Part shown: positions 22,683 to 32,170 of the stretch, piece after piece
Position numbering within the stretch: position 1 is the first letter of the stretch
Layout: each line of letters starts with the position of its first letter
NCBI GenBank assembly: GCA_963575745.1
Contig: CAUYUJ010020172.1
Coordinates: 80,001 to 127,500 of the forward strand
Reading direction: 5' to 3'
Length of the DNA stretch: 47,500 nucleotides
Source of the DNA: Prorocentrum cordatum
Taxonomy: Eukaryota > Sar > Dinophyceae > Prorocentrales > Prorocentraceae
Position numbers and translations under genes: made by a program
The notes under the pieces: model-generated
Told to the model about the DNA's origin: nothing
Database searches by the model: none
Seen by the model: only the letters and a program-made list of their open reading frames with translations

Positions 22683-22720
22683 AGATGCAAATTCTACTAC
22701 TGCAAACCTCTCACCACATT

Positions 22721-22965
22721 AACTGTCGGAGATAGTCGCCGCCCATGGGCCCCTAAAAGGCCACAGCAGCTCGTCTACATGCACTGAAACGTACCTGACA
22801 CCCACATGTTTCAAAAGCGTCCGATGACATATACTGGCACTCCTGCAAACACAGCACATCATGTTGGCAATATTCCAGCATTGCTGGCAAAAGCTCGCTA
22901 TTCCTCATGTTGACATTCCAAGTTGCCACCGCGAGCTGAGTGGCAGGTTGGCACCGTCAACTATT
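22721..22965 (-). pseudogene. LINE-B endonuclease, first strands
   Basis: In the minus direction the text reads RVATWNVNMRNSELL (Trp codon 22,918-22,920) and then HDVLCLQECQYM, with the metal-binding Glu at 22,840-22,842. A stop and frameshift at about 22,760-22,700 separate it from the main part. No methionine start is assigned, because the element's 5' part is degraded. Confidence 0.75.
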
Positions 22966-23344
22966 TGTTTGTCTGAGCTTCGTGAGCAGTGCCTCCTGAT
23001 CCACCTCAGGCTCCACCCTCCTCAGATTGTTAGTATGTAGCGCCCACCACTCTGTATACCCCATTCAGCAATCAACACCCTTGTGTCGGGATCAGTTTGT
23101 GGGTTCTGCGCAAACTATATATATATATATATATGATTTCGGCGGCCCTGGCTCCCCCTTGCACATTGTCCCCATCGTTTTCTTCACCTCCGCAAAACAA
23201 CTCTGGAACTTGCCTACCTGTTGGACATGGGGTGTCCTCCACGGCGCACGCTCGACATGGAACTTCACATTCGCAAGTAAATCCGTGGTTCACATGTTGT
23301 ACGCTCTTTCAAAGCAATTCCGAACCTGCCATATGAGCTCCGCT
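22966..23344 (-). other. LINE-B 5' region with a TA microsatellite
   Basis: Between the endonuclease and the right target duplication. It holds a (TA)n run at about 23,115-23,134 and no recognised motif. It could be a 5' UTR or the remains of an N-terminal region. Confidence 0.5.
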
Positions 23345-23352
23345 CTCGAGTT
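23345..23352. repeat. Right target-site duplication of LINE-B
   Basis: CTCGAGTT, identical to 18,998-19,005, followed by AAGTTGAGAAAACC, which is normal monomer sequence. Confidence 0.75.
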
Positions 23353-23735
23353 AAGTTGAGAAAACCAGCATCCTCATAATCTCCAAATGAATGCAGAGTA
23401 AGAATAATTGGTCCTTCCAACTCTAGAAGACTGGTTTCAGCCATCCAGATACTCTAGACTCGTCCTTCTGACGATGAACTGCCGATTGCTGCGCCAAACA
23501 GCCCTGTAGCTCATCTCGAGCAAGAGTTAACTTAAGAAAAACGACAACACTTCGAAAAATATAGCAGAGGTTCACGAGTTGTCTCGTCTCACTTCCCGTA
23601 TCAGACCGAACTCGGGCATCTAGATACTTCAAACAAGCGCTCCTGATGATTCTCTTCCGCTTGCTGTACCAAACAGCTCTGTAGCTCATTAACTTAAGAA
23701 AGCCGACATCACCTGTCAATATGACACTGAACAGC
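23353..23735 (+). repeat. Divergent 176-bp satellite, two monomers
   Basis: Continues the array cut by LINE-B: CATCCAGATACTCTAGACT, GATTGCTGCGCCAAACAGCC, CTGTAGCTCAT, then a second monomer, then CCGATCCCGCCGTAGCCATTTTGGC, which is the start of a composite tail that breaks off here. Confidence 0.8.
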
Positions 23736-24660
23736 CGATCCCGCCGTAGCCATTTTGGCTCAAGCAGCAAGCTGCTCAAGGTAACTCGAGCTGACGTCAG
23801 GACGTCAGGGTTCAACGTCAAGCAGGGCCCACGTAAGGGCACACACACACACAGGCTAGCCTCGAGCCCCCCTCTCGTGCGGCGCGTGTTTGACGCGTCG
23901 CGGGGGCTGTGTTCACATTGATTATTTCTTCTCGCTCTGGACACCAGAATATCGTGGGGGTCGAAGGAAGATCGAGATCTGTCTGGATTTTACAGAAGAC
24001 CGCTGTGGGCTGTTGGATTGAAAACGGACTCGCGGGGAGCGTATATTTTGCCATCGGACGACGATTTTAGTGACCACCTCACATCAGCTGACTTGGGTAT
24101 TGATTGTGGCCCACATCCCTGTGATTGGTTGAAATGGGGAAGATGACGCAACATCGTAACCATGACACGCAAGTACAACATTTCAGGCAACAGTTACACA
24201 ACATCGGACGTCTCGATTATGAGATGCACCAAAGCTGTTTTCAGACCCAAGTCAATGCACGTGCGTAGATGCATTCTAATACATGCGCATATCTGCACAA
24301 AAGTAGGCGAAGAAACAATTCAACAAGCAAGCGAGCCGACAGCGAAACATATAACAGGCGCACCGCATCGAAGTGGCCGTTCCTTGCGACGGGAACCAGA
24401 GAGGATCGAGAACTCGACGCTGATTGGACAGACGGGTGCCACAACACAGTGGGAGCAACATGCACTCCGTGAGTCCTGCTTTCGACGTGTGGCAGCCCTT
24501 CCGAAAGGTAGACCCCCCCTCCCCCTGCTCTTCGTGGAGACCCTCCCCCCGTCCCTTCAACCTCCTGATATGCATACCTACTCTTTCTCATCCTCATTCG
24601 CCTGCCCATTCCCCCCTCCAGGCCATTCATGGCCCCTCGTGTGCGGCACTGCTTCCATGC
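23736..24660. other. No gene recognised
   Basis: Unique-looking DNA between the satellite and a CAT microsatellite. It has a short CA run near 23,840. A plus-strand open frame at 24,162-24,914 runs straight through the microsatellite and has no recognised domain, so I do not call it. Confidence 0.5.
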
Positions 24661-24795
24661 GCCGTCGTCGTCGTCGTTGTCATCATCATCATCATCACCA
24701 CCATCACCATCATCATCGTCATCATATCAACAACAGCAGCAGCATCATCAGCATCAGCATCAATACCATCATCTCCACCACCATCATCATCACTA
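24661..24795. repeat. (CAT)n-type imperfect microsatellite
   Basis: Starts as CGTCGT, becomes CATCATCAC, then CAGCAG and CATCAG variants, and ends CATCATCATCAC. It translates to His, Ser or Met/Val runs depending on frame. Confidence 0.9.
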
Positions 24796-24958
24796 CTGTC
24801 ACATGTACACAGAGTGAGGTGGGAGTAGTTGTGACCGAGCAGGGATTTATTAGTGAGGGCACCACGTTCCTGAATGGGCATCTTTACATCGGCCCCGCAC
24901 TGACAATCCGCTGAAAGAATCCCGATGTCCATAAAGGAAACCAGCTCTACGAAATATA
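24796..24958. other. Left edge of the satellite mosaic
   Basis: CCCGATGTCC-TAAAGGAAACCAGCTCTACGA at about 24,921-24,951 is shared with 27,319-27,350, so this is a fragment of a hairpin module. The first CE begins directly after it. The rest has no recognised feature. Confidence 0.6.
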
Positions 24959-26121
24959 CTGGGCGCCGGCGGTAAACCGTCAACCTTCCTTACCGCCGGG
25001 GGACTCGTAGAGCTTCCCGACAATATATAATGTGGAGAAAAATGCAGAGAACGAATAGTTTTTCAGCCTAAGCGATTTCAGACCTCTCGATGCAACAGCC
25101 GAACGCCCCCGATGCTTCTGGACTGTCTTCTTTGCGAGCTCTGTAGCTCTCCTACAGCCCGAGTTACGTGCGTAAAACGACAGCACCTCTCAAGATGACT
25201 CTAACAAAACGAATAGTTTGGCAACCCAGCTCGAGTATCAAACCGAGTTCAGACCTCTGAATGCGACAGGCGGACGCGTCTGATGTCTGCGAATCGACTC
25301 CTGTAATTACCAGCCCTGCCGCCCCTACAGCCCGGTTAACTGCAGAAACCGACAGCACCTCTCAGGACGACTCGAACAATACAATAGTTTCGCGGACCTA
25401 GTTCGGGCAGCAGACCGAGTTCCGAGCTCTGGATTCGACAGGCGGACGCGCCTGATGTCTTCAAATCGATTCCTGTGACCACCAGCACTGTAGCCCCCCC
25501 CCAGCCCGAGTTAAGTGCAGAAAACCGAGAGCACTTCTCAAGGTAACTCGAACAATACGAATAGTTTCGCGATTCTAGATCGGACAGCAGACCGAGTTCA
25601 GAGCTCTGGATTCAACAGAGAAATCCGACTGATGATTCTGAATCGGTTTCTGTAAGCATCAGCTCTGTAGCTGTCCTATAGCTCGAGTTAAGAACAGAAA
25701 ACCGAGAGCGTCTGTCAAGATGACTCGAATAATACGAATAGGTTTGCGGACCTAGCTCGGCTAGCAGACCGAGTTCAGACCTCTAGATTCAACAGGCGAA
25801 CGCGCCTGATCATTCTGAATCGATTAGCTGTGCTCACCAGCTCTGTAGCTGTCCTAAAGCTCGAGTTATGTTCAGAAAACCGTCATCGCGTATCAAGATG
25901 ACTTGAAGCGGCCGATCCCGCCTGCCTCCTTTTTGGCAGTAAAAGGTACCCGATCGAGCTGAGATCAAGATGACGAGCGGGAATAAGATCGAATATCATG
26001 GGAAAAATACTAGAGCTCAAACGAATGGTTGAATTTCGAGATCAAAATTTTCAACCGACCAAAAGTCACCAAAAGGTCCGTCGAGATTTTTCTTGCCAAC
26101 TAGCTCTCCAGCGCCCCGGAA
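24959..26121 (+). repeat. CE1: composite satellite element
   Basis: Reference structure for the family. It begins CTGGGCGCCGGCGGTAA, and the hairpin arms CCGGCGGTAA (24,966-24,975) and TTACCGCCGG (24,990-24,999) match perfectly. GGGGGACTCGTAGAGCTT follows, then ATATATAATG. Monomers then follow, with GATGACTC-type starts near 25,193, 25,368, 25,546, 25,719 and 25,900. Each has small inverted repeats such as CAGGCGNNNNCGCCTG and CTGTAGNNNNNCTACAG. The tail reads GCCGATCCCGCCT, AAAGGTACCCGATCGAGC, ACTAGAGCTC, TTTTCAACCGACCAAAA and CTCTCCAGCGCCCCGGAA. No protein is encoded. Confidence 0.9.
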
Positions 26122-27240
26122 CTGGGCGCCGGCGGAAAACCGTCAACCTTCCTTACCGCCGGGGGACTCGTAGAGCTTCCTGACAATATATAATGTTTTC
26201 AGACCTCCCGATGCAACAGCCGAACGCCCCCGATGCTTCTGGATTCTCTTCTTTGCGAGCTCTGTAGCTTCCTACAGCCCGAGTTACGTGCGTAAATCGA
26301 CAGCACTCAAGATGACTCTAACAAAACGAATAGTTTGGCAACCCAGCTCGAGTATCAAACCGAGTTCAGACCTCTGAATGCGACAGGCGGACGCGTCGGA
26401 AGCCAGCGAATCGACTCCTGTGATTAGCAGCCCTGCAGCCCCCTTACAGCCCGAGTTAAGTGCAGAAAACCGACAGCACCTCTCAGGATGACTCGAACAA
26501 TACAATAGCTTCGCGGACCTAGTTCGGGCAGCAGACCGAGTTCCGAGCTCTGGATTCGACAGGCGGACGCGCCTGATGTCTTCAAATCGATTCCTGTAAC
26601 CACAGCACTGTAGCCGCCCCCCAGCTCGAGTTGAGTGCAGAAAACCGAGAGCACTTTGCAGATGACTCGAACAATACGAATAGTTTCGCGATTCTAGATC
26701 GGACAGCAGACCGAGTTCAGAGCTCTGCATTCAACAGACAAATGCGACTGATGATTCTGAATCGGTTTCTGTAAACATCAGCTCTGTAGCTGTCCTATAG
26801 CTCGAGTTAAGTACAGAAAACCGAGAGCGTCTGTCAAGATGACTCGAATAATACGAATAGGTTTGCATACCTAGCTCGGCTAGCAGACCGAGTTCAGACC
26901 TCTAGATTCAACAGGCGAACGCGCCTGATCATTCTGAATCGATTAGCTGTGCTTACCAGCTCTGTAGCTGTCCTAAAGCTCGAGTTATGTTCAGAAAACC
27001 ATCATCGCGTGTCAAGATGACTCGAAACTGCCGATCCCGCCTGGACGCTTTTGTGCAGTAAAAGGTACCCGATCGAGCTGAGATCAAGATGGCGAGAGGG
27101 AATAAGATCGAATATCACGGGAAAAAATACTAGAGCTCAAACGAATGGTTGAATTTCGAGAACAAAATTTTCAACCGACCAAAAGTCATCAAAACGTTCG
27201 TCGAGATTTTCTTGTCAACTAGCTCTCCAGCGCCCCGGAA
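26122..27240 (+). repeat. CE2: composite satellite element
   Basis: Directly abuts CE1. One base of its left hairpin arm is changed (GGCGGAAAA), giving a mismatch. About 40 bp after ATATATAATG are deleted. It is otherwise highly similar to CE1, monomer by monomer, including the order of monomer subtypes. Confidence 0.9.
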
Positions 27241-27378
27241 TTACTCCTAAGCTTCCAGCAATAACTTGCTAAGGGAAGCTCTACGAGTTATTACTCTTAA
27301 GCTTCCAGCAATAACTTGCTCCCGATGTCCGTAAAGGAAACCAGCTCTACGAGTTACTAGCTCCAGCCCGCGCCGGAA
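27241..27378 (+). repeat. Hairpin modules between CE2 and CE3 (B, chimeric B)
   Basis: The first is a B module: CTTCCAGCAATAACTTGCT, then AAGGGAAGCTCTACGAGTTA. The second begins like B but switches after AACTTGCT to CCCGATGTCCGTAAAGG and ends CAGCTCTACGAGTTA. Then comes CTAGCTCCAGCCCGCGCCGGAA. The chimera suggests recombination inside the hairpin. Confidence 0.8.
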
Positions 27379-28551
27379 CTGGGCGCCGGCGGTAAACCGT
27401 CAACCTTTCTTACCGCCGGGGGACTCGTAGAGCTTCCTGACAACATACAATGTCGAAAAAAAATTGCAGAGAACGAATAGTTTTTCAGCCAAAGCGATTT
27501 CAGACCTCTCGATGCAACAGCCGAACGCCCCCCGATGCTTCTGGATTGTCTCTTGTACGAGCTCTGTAGCTCTCCTACAGCCCGAGTTACGTGCGTTAAT
27601 CGACAGCACCTCTCAAGATGACTCTAACAAAACAAATAGTTTGGCAAACCCAGCTCGAGTATCAGGCCGAGTTCAGACCTCTGAATGCGACAGGCGGACG
27701 CGTCTGACGTCTCCGAATCGATTCCTGTGATTACCAGCCCTGCAGCCCCCCTACAGCCCGAGTTAAGTGCAGAAAGCCGGCAGCATCTTTCAGCATGACT
27801 CGAACAATACGAACAGTTTCGTGGACCTAGTTCGGGCAGCAGACCGAGTTCGGAGCTCTGGATTCCACAGGCGGACGCGCCTGATGTCTTCAAATCAATT
27901 GCTGTCACCACCAGCACTGTAGCCCCCCTACAGCCCGAGTTAAGTGCAGAAAACCGACAGCACCTCTCAAGATGACTCGAACAATACGAATTGTTTGGCG
28001 AGTCTGGATCGGGCAGCAGACCGAGTTCATAGCACTGAATTCAACAGACAAGCCCGACTGATAATTCTGAATCGATTTCTGTACGCATCAGCTCTGTAGC
28101 TGTCCTTTAGCTCGAGTTGAGTACAGAAAACCGAGAGCGTCTGTCAAGATGACTCGAATAATACGAATAGGTTTGCGGACCTAGCTCGGCTAGCAGACCG
28201 AGTTCAGACCTCTGGATGCAACAGACGAACGCGCCTCATCATTCTGAATCGATAAGGTGTGCTTATCAGCTCTGTAGTTGTCCAATATCTCGAGTTAAAT
28301 CCAATATACCGACAGCGCGTATCAAGATGACTCGAAACGGCCGATCCCGCCGCAGTGCTTTTTGGCAGTAAAAGGTACCCGATCGAGCTGAGATCAAGAT
28401 GGCGAGCGGCAATAAGATCTAATATCACGGGAAAAAATACTAGAGCTCTGATGAATGGTTGAATTTCAAGAACAAAATTTTCAACCGACCAAAAGTCACC
28501 AAAAGGTCCGTCGAGATTTTTCTTGCCAACTAGCTCTCCAGCGCCCCGGAA
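27379..28551 (+). repeat. CE3: composite satellite element
   Basis: Perfect GGCGGTAA/TTACCGCC hairpin, a TATA-like string, about five monomers and the standard tail ending CAGCGCCCCGGAA. It directly abuts CE4. Confidence 0.9.
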
Positions 28552-28576
28552 CTGGGCGCCGGCGGTAAACCGTCAA

Positions 28577-28584
28577 CCTTTCTT
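28577..28584. repeat. Left target-site duplication of LINE-C
   Basis: CCTTTCTT here is repeated at 30,864-30,871. It is normal hairpin loop and arm sequence of the CE family. Confidence 0.85.
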
Positions 28585-28628
28585 TGCTTTGCTTTGCTCG
28601 GAGCCCACAGGGACAAAGGAGCCCCCGC

Positions 28629-29066
28629 TCAGGATTCAGGTCCGCAGCAGAGGAGCAGCAGGTGCTCGACACCTTCAGCGAGGCGCTTGCTGGCCAAGAG
28701 CTCAGCTTGACTAACCGTGCAGGTCGGCGGGATGGCGGCAGCCTCAGAAGCTACGTTGAATAGCCAAGAGCCTTGAGAGTGTTGAAGAGCAGGGAGGGGG
28801 AGCACGAATAGGTCAATAACCCAACCAATGCCAACACCGTGGGAGGAACGACCACCATCGAAGTAGCCGCGAATCCCTTTTATTTGTTCCCTTCTGAGAG
28901 TATGAATGCGCGGGTCGAAAGTACGGTGGCTCTGGCCCGTGCGGGCCTTCCAAGTTTCAGCATCAGCACGCTCGTTTCCCTCACGATAAAACCACTTCCA
29001 TGGATCTAATCCCCAAGACGGCGGCCTCAGGTTCACGTGATAGTTAAGATGTAATCTGTATAACAT
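28629..29066 (-). pseudogene. LINE-C permuted RNase H, second part
   Basis: KWFYREGNERADAETWKA holds the motif 4 Asp (codon 28,962-28,964). IKGIRGYFDGGRSSHGVGIG holds the motif 1 Asp (28,857-28,859) followed by a Gly-rich turn. TCTVSQAELLASKRLAEG holds the motif 2 Glu (28,701-28,703). The frame ends about 44 bp before the insertion boundary, so this is the natural C terminus. The order agrees with LINE-B. It is in the same phase as the preceding frame, separated by TAA at 29,115-29,117. Confidence 0.8.
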
Positions 29067-29114
29067 ACTTTGAATGTGTGCAATGGTCTCACAATATACT
29101 TCCGTAGTACATAC

Positions 29115-29462
29115 TTATTGTCCCACCAGCCAGTTCACCACCACCTGGGAGTCACCACAGAGCTCGACGGGAATCCCTTCAGCCTCGTAATTCCAGACGC
29201 TGGCATTCTCGAAGTTAAAGGCGAGCCGCTTTGCAATCTCATTGTTTCTCTCCTCCGTCCCCTCCACCTCCTCCTCGTCGTTTTTCGGCCTCCAGGGTTT
29301 CGGTTCAGGCAGGTGAGCATATTCTAAAGCATGTTGAAGGTTCCATTCCGAAAGCAGCGTACGGATAAAACATCTCCACCCTACCTGAGTCCACTCTAGA
29401 GCATCATACCAAGCATCTCCACCCACCGTCTCAAAAGGCAAACCCCACGGACGAAGGCCCAC
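29115..29462 (-). pseudogene. LINE-C permuted RNase H, first part, and upstream helix
   Basis: WGLPFETVGGDAWYDALEW matches WHAPFEKWRTLLWYDTCVV of LINE-B, so the region upstream of the RNase H is conserved too. ERNNEIAKRLAF is the helix before the domain. IPVELCGDSQVVVNWLVG carries the GDS motif (Asp codon 29,151-29,153). TAA stands where LINE-B has Trp, and LINE-A has TGA at the same aligned position. Confidence 0.8.
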
Positions 29463-29513
29463 CGTTTTTCCACCTTCCCTTCGACGTGTAAAAGGTCGTG
29501 CTTCCTGCGAGTT

Positions 29514-30395
29514 CTAGGTGCGAATAACGGCATCCATCTGCTGTGTCCACGGGCTGGCGGCATGCATCATCGTGTAACGAGCCTGCAAGAAAGGGTCATC
29601 CGCACTCGCCCTCACCATATCCCTTCGAAACCTTCTCCGCTTGGCTGTTGGCGCTGGCGTAGGGGCTGGTGTTGATGCTGGCGTTGGCGCAGATGTGGGA
29701 GCAGTCTTGCTCCTTTTGGCAGCTGCACGGGACGCCTGAGAGATAAGCCGTCGTCGGTTCTGGCTCGTGGCACTGTCCTCCTGACACTCTGGCTGAGCAA
29801 CGGTGAGGTCCCCACGGGCAGTGAGGACTGGGGCCACAATAACAGCCACCCTCCGTCGCTTCAGATCTCTGGTAATCTGTACAGCAGCACCCGCATTCAA
29901 AGACATCGAATCCGTGGTAATCGGTACGACAGCACCCGCATTCTGAGACATGAAGTCCGTGGTAATCGGTACGACAGCACCCGCATTCTGAGACATCAAA
30001 TCATTATAAAGAGACACTGCACCACCCATTTCCATTGGATCAATTGTAGGCTGGGCGTCATCAACTTGAACGATCCCGTTTTGAGCAGTTGTCGTCGCCA
30101 CATCCTTTGCCCAACTCCACTGTTTGAAAAGAAAGAGCTGAACCGCACTCGGCATCTGAGCTGTCCTGAGTGCTTTCCGCCCCGTCAAGTACACGCTCTG
30201 AAAGAACTGTGGCCAACTCTCGGTGTCACATTTCCGTCTCCATACCATCTTCGAAAGTAAGCGGCCTTCAAACGCATGGATCGATTCAATAGCATTTTTG
30301 TCAGCCGCCATCCCTTCCACTGCAAACAATAATCGGCTTCTTACACGTGAGTCGTATCGCAGCAATCTTTTCTTCAACTTAATGCCCTGGCACAT
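29514..30395 (-). pseudogene. LINE-C post-RT segment with a repetitive linker
   Basis: LKKRLLRYDSRVRSRLLFAV and SIHAFEGRLLSKMVWRRK align with LINE-A and LINE-B. Then come three short repeats built on MSQNAGAVVPITTD (about residues 132-180), a basic linker (SRAAAKRSKTAP) and a Pro-Thr-Ala run (TPAPTPAP). The linker has no recognised domain and is the least conserved part of the family. It ends at TAG 29,514-29,516. Confidence 0.75.
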
Positions 30396-30410
30396 GTAAT
30401 ACTTCTTTTA

Positions 30411-30851
30411 TTGCCAAAACGCCTTCTGAGCGAGAGAGATCCGATGATTCAAGTCCTCATGTTGCCGCATGCTGTTTTCAAGAATCGTGCCAAGTATTTC
30501 CAAACGATCTGTCTGCTGCAAAGTTATAGTCACTCGCTGACGCTTGTCCTGGGGATTCGGCAACGCAAAAGAGACGTCCAAACTCTCGGTCCCAGGCTCA
30601 TCATAGCCAAAGCGAATGAACTGCTAGCTACTCGGTTTCCATTTGTACTTTCTGTGATAAAGTGGGACACTGATCTCCGCAATCATGGTCGTCAACTCGC
30701 TCTGATCTTTGGCACGCAACAAAACATTGTCGGCCCAAATCGCATGTGTAAGATGACGAGTCCCAGCCTGCTGCGTCAACTGCACTCCCATCCCCCGCTC
30801 CTGCCAACTCAAGACCACAGAACGGAACATGAGCACACTCTCACACAGCAC
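30411..30851 (-). pseudogene. LINE-C reverse transcriptase remnant (motif C and thumb)
   Basis: HAIWADNVLLRAKDQSELTT is motif C with Asn for the second Asp (first Asp codon 30,729-30,731). KYKWKPSS then corresponds to the WKIES segment of LINE-B, followed by a TAG stop (30,624-30,626). The same phase continues with DEPGTESLDVSFALP, RLEILGTIL and LAQKAFWQ before TAA at 30,408-30,410. Motifs A and B are absent because of 5' truncation. Confidence 0.8.
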
Positions 30852-30863
30852 ACTCTCACACAG

Positions 30864-30871
30864 CCTTTCTT
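30864..30871. repeat. Right target-site duplication of LINE-C
   Basis: CCTTTCTT, identical to 28,577-28,584. It continues directly into the right arm TTACCGCCGG of the CE4 hairpin. Confidence 0.85.
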
Positions 30872-32013
30872 ACCGCCGGGGGACTCGTAGAGCTTTCTGA
30901 CAATATATAATATCGAAAAAAATGCAGGGAACAAATAGTTGTTCAGCCCAAGCGATTTCAGACCTATCGATGCAACAGCCGAACGCCCCCCGATGCTTCT
31001 GGAGCGTCTTCTGTACGAGCTCTGTAGCTCTCCTACAGCCCGAGTTACGTGCGTTAATCGACAGCACCTTTCAAGATGGCTCGAACAAAACGAACAGTTA
31101 AGCAAACCCAGCTCGAGTATCAGACCGAGTTCAGACCTCTGAATGCGACAGGCGGACGCGTCTGATGTCTCCGAATTGATTCCTGTGATTACCAGCCCTG
31201 CAGCCCCCCTACAGCCCGAGTTAAATGCAGAAAGCCGACAGCATCTTTCAGGATGACTCGAACAATACAAACAGCTTCGCGGACCGAGTTCGGGCAGCAG
31301 ACCGAGTTCCGAGCTCTGGATTCCACAGGCGGACGCGGCTGATGTCTCCAAATCGATTGCTGTCACCACCAGCACTGTAGCCCCCCTATAGCCCGAGTTA
31401 AGTGCAGAAAACCGACAGCACCTCTCAAGATGACTCGAACAATACGAACAGTTTCGCGATTCTGGATCGGGCAGCAGACCGAGTTCAGAGCTCTGGATTC
31501 AACAAACAACAAACGCGACTGATGATTCTGAATCGATTTCTGTAAGCATCAGCTCTGTAGCTGTCCTATAGCTCGAGTTAAGTACAGAAAACCGAGAGCG
31601 CCTGTCAAGATGACTCGAATAATACGAATAGATTTGCGGACCTAGCTCGGCTAGCAGACCGAGTTCAGACCTCTGGATTCAACAGACGAACGCGCCTGAT
31701 CATTCTGAATCGATGAGGTGTGCTTACCAGCTCTGTAGCTGTCCTATATCTCGAGTAAAGTTCCATATACCGACAGCGCGTATCAAGATGATTCGAAGCG
31801 GCCGATCCCGCCGCAGTGCTTTTTGGCAGTAAAAGGTACCCGATCGAGCTGAGATCAAGATGGCGAGCGGGAATAAGATCGAATATCACGGGAAAAAAAT
31901 ACTAGAGCTCTAACGAATGGTTGAATTTCGAGAACAAAATTTTCAACCGACCAAAAGTCACCAAAAGGTCCGTCGAGATTTTTCTTGCCAACTAGCTCTC
32001 CAGCGCCCCGGAA

Positions 32014-32170
32014 CTGGCGCCGGCGGTGGACCGTCAACCTGGTCACCGCCGGGAACCTCGTAGAGCTTCTTGCACGCGTAAGAGTGCTCAGATTTGAAGC
32101 AGACAGCTTCTTAGAGCATTTCTAGAAAAACGTCATAATTGCATTTCTCGAGCTCTCCAGCGCCCCGGAA
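32014..32170 (+). repeat. Short D module
   Basis: Begins CTGGCGCCGGCGGTGGACCG, with arms GCCGGCGGTGG and TCACCGCCGGG, that is, the G-C version of the hairpin with one G-T wobble. AACCTCGTAGAGCTTCTTGC and about 80 bp of the D body follow. The rest of D is deleted. It ends in GAGCTCTCCAGCGCCCCGG, which also stands just before the module, so it is flanked by a direct repeat of about 20 bp. Confidence 0.8.

Larger units (their letters stand above)
28585..30863 (-). mobile_element. LINE-C: 5'-truncated non-LTR retrotransposon in a hairpin loop
   Basis: 2,279 bp, flanked by CCTTTCTT. On the minus strand it starts just before RT motif C, continues through the post-RT segment and a permuted RNase H, and ends with GAGCAAAGCAAAGCAAAG, a short (GCAAA)n tail. 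Truncation at the 5' end, a tandem-repeat tail and a target duplication are the standard marks of target-primed reverse transcription. All coding text from 30,851 to 28,629 is in one phase, interrupted only by TAG, TAA, TAG and TAA. Confidence 0.93.
28552..32013 (+). repeat. CE4: composite satellite element split by LINE-C
   Basis: The left hairpin arm CCGGCGGTAA is at about 28,559-28,568. The right arm TTACCGCCGG lies at about 30,870-30,879, after the 2.3-kb LINE. Removing the LINE and one CCTTTCTT copy restores a normal hairpin and an element of ordinary length. Monomers and tail follow to 32,013. Confidence 0.9.

Noticed and set aside
24162-24914. A 250-codon plus-strand frame
   Set aside because: It runs through a CAT microsatellite (His run) and shows no domain. 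There is no support beyond length.
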